From: Chloroflexia bacterium
GTDB lineage: Bacteria > Chloroflexota > Chloroflexia > Thermomicrobiales > UBA6265
NCBI GenBank assembly: GCA_013696525.1
Contig: JACCYK010000321.1
Coordinates: 1-5,898, forward strand
Direction of reading: 5' to 3'
Length of the DNA stretch: 5,898 nt
Within the stretch, counting starts at the first letter, position 1. Every line of letters starts with the position of its first letter. The notes under the pieces were generated by a model, which did no database searches, had not been told where the DNA came from, and saw nothing but the letters and a program-made list of their open reading frames with translations. The position numbers and the translations under genes were made by a program. Below are positions 5,733-5,898 of this stretch, piece by piece.

Positions 5733-5898
5733 ATGGCCGCCTATATCCTGGCCGATGTCACCGTGCATGATCCCGAAGCGTATCGCGAGTACACCAGCCA
5801 GGTGCCCGCCACGCTGGCGCCGTTCCAGGGCCGGTTCGTGGTCCGGGCCGGCGCCTACGAGACGCTGGAAGGGGAGTGGAGCCCGGACCGGGTGGTGC
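5733..5898 (+). CDS. DUF1330 family protein, 5' part
   Basis: The first 55 codons of a gene cut by the window end. ATG 5733 follows AAGGGA at 8 bases. The sequence, starting MAAYILADVTVHDPEAYREY and continuing with VPATLAPFQGRFVVRAGAYETLEGEWSPDRVV, follows the DUF1330 pattern closely: a first strand ending in ADV-V-DP--Y--Y, the GGRFLVRGG-like strand (here QGRFVVRAG), and the LEG-W-P-R segment. These are small ferredoxin-like-fold (dimeric alpha/beta barrel) cytoplasmic proteins of about 95-100 residues with no firmly established function. Thirty-nine bases separate it from the preceding membrane frame, so the two could be co-transcribed. Confidence 0.9.
   Translation, partial: MAAYILADVTVHDPEAYREYTSQVPATLAPFQGRFVVRAGAYETLEGEWSPDRVV

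Noticed and set aside
5756..5782. Plus-strand TGTCACC-N16-CGTA resembling a second ECF41 promoter
   Set aside because: Lies inside the DUF1330 coding sequence, mismatches both boxes, and has no gene start visible downstream in the window.

Overview
The window is GC-rich bacterial DNA, densely coding on both strands, with several GTG starts. It carries a leucine-degradation carboxylase pair, an ECF41-type sigma factor and a heptanucleotide repeat of the 'gactcac' kind. Together these suit a high-GC soil or thermophilic lineage such as Chloroflexota (Thermomicrobia-like) or Actinomycetota. The taxon is inference only; there is no rRNA or other marker gene here.

Layout. (1) Positions 1-2530, plus strand: the 3' end of the carboxyltransferase (beta) subunit gene, then the complete biotin carboxylase/biotin carrier (alpha) subunit gene of a methylcrotonyl-CoA carboxylase-type enzyme. 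The junction between them holds a 14-bp inverted repeat and six tandem 7-mers that have become the first codons of the alpha subunit. (2) Positions 2551-2591: a convergent gene boundary with overlapping hairpins. (3) Positions 2579-5057, minus strand, read right to left: an ECF41/SigJ-like sigma factor with a fused SnoaL-like C-terminal domain, an NAD(P)-binding epimerase/reductase-like protein 17 bp downstream, a putative 33-residue single-pass membrane peptide, and a four-helix membrane protein whose GTG start overlaps the peptide's stop (GTGA). (4) Positions 5058-5224: a divergent intergenic region. On the minus strand it has TGTCACG-N16-CGTC, which matches the ECF41 promoter as I remember it; on the plus strand it has a perfect TATAAT. 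(5) Positions 5225-5693, plus strand: a small multi-helix membrane protein whose last helix lies in another frame, indicating a frameshift or two overlapping genes. (6) Positions 5733-5898: the start of a DUF1330-family gene, cut by the window edge.

How it works together. The carboxylase pair would carboxylate 3-methylcrotonyl-CoA in leucine/isovalerate catabolism. The minus-strand cluster looks like an autoregulated ECF41 module: the sigma factor probably drives its own promoter and the adjacent 'COE' type partner (here an epimerase-like protein), and by read-through the two membrane proteins. The least expected parts are the small membrane peptide, the epimerase's missing YxxxK pair, and the two small membrane proteins flanking the module. 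I see no CRISPR array, tRNA, rRNA or insertion sequence.
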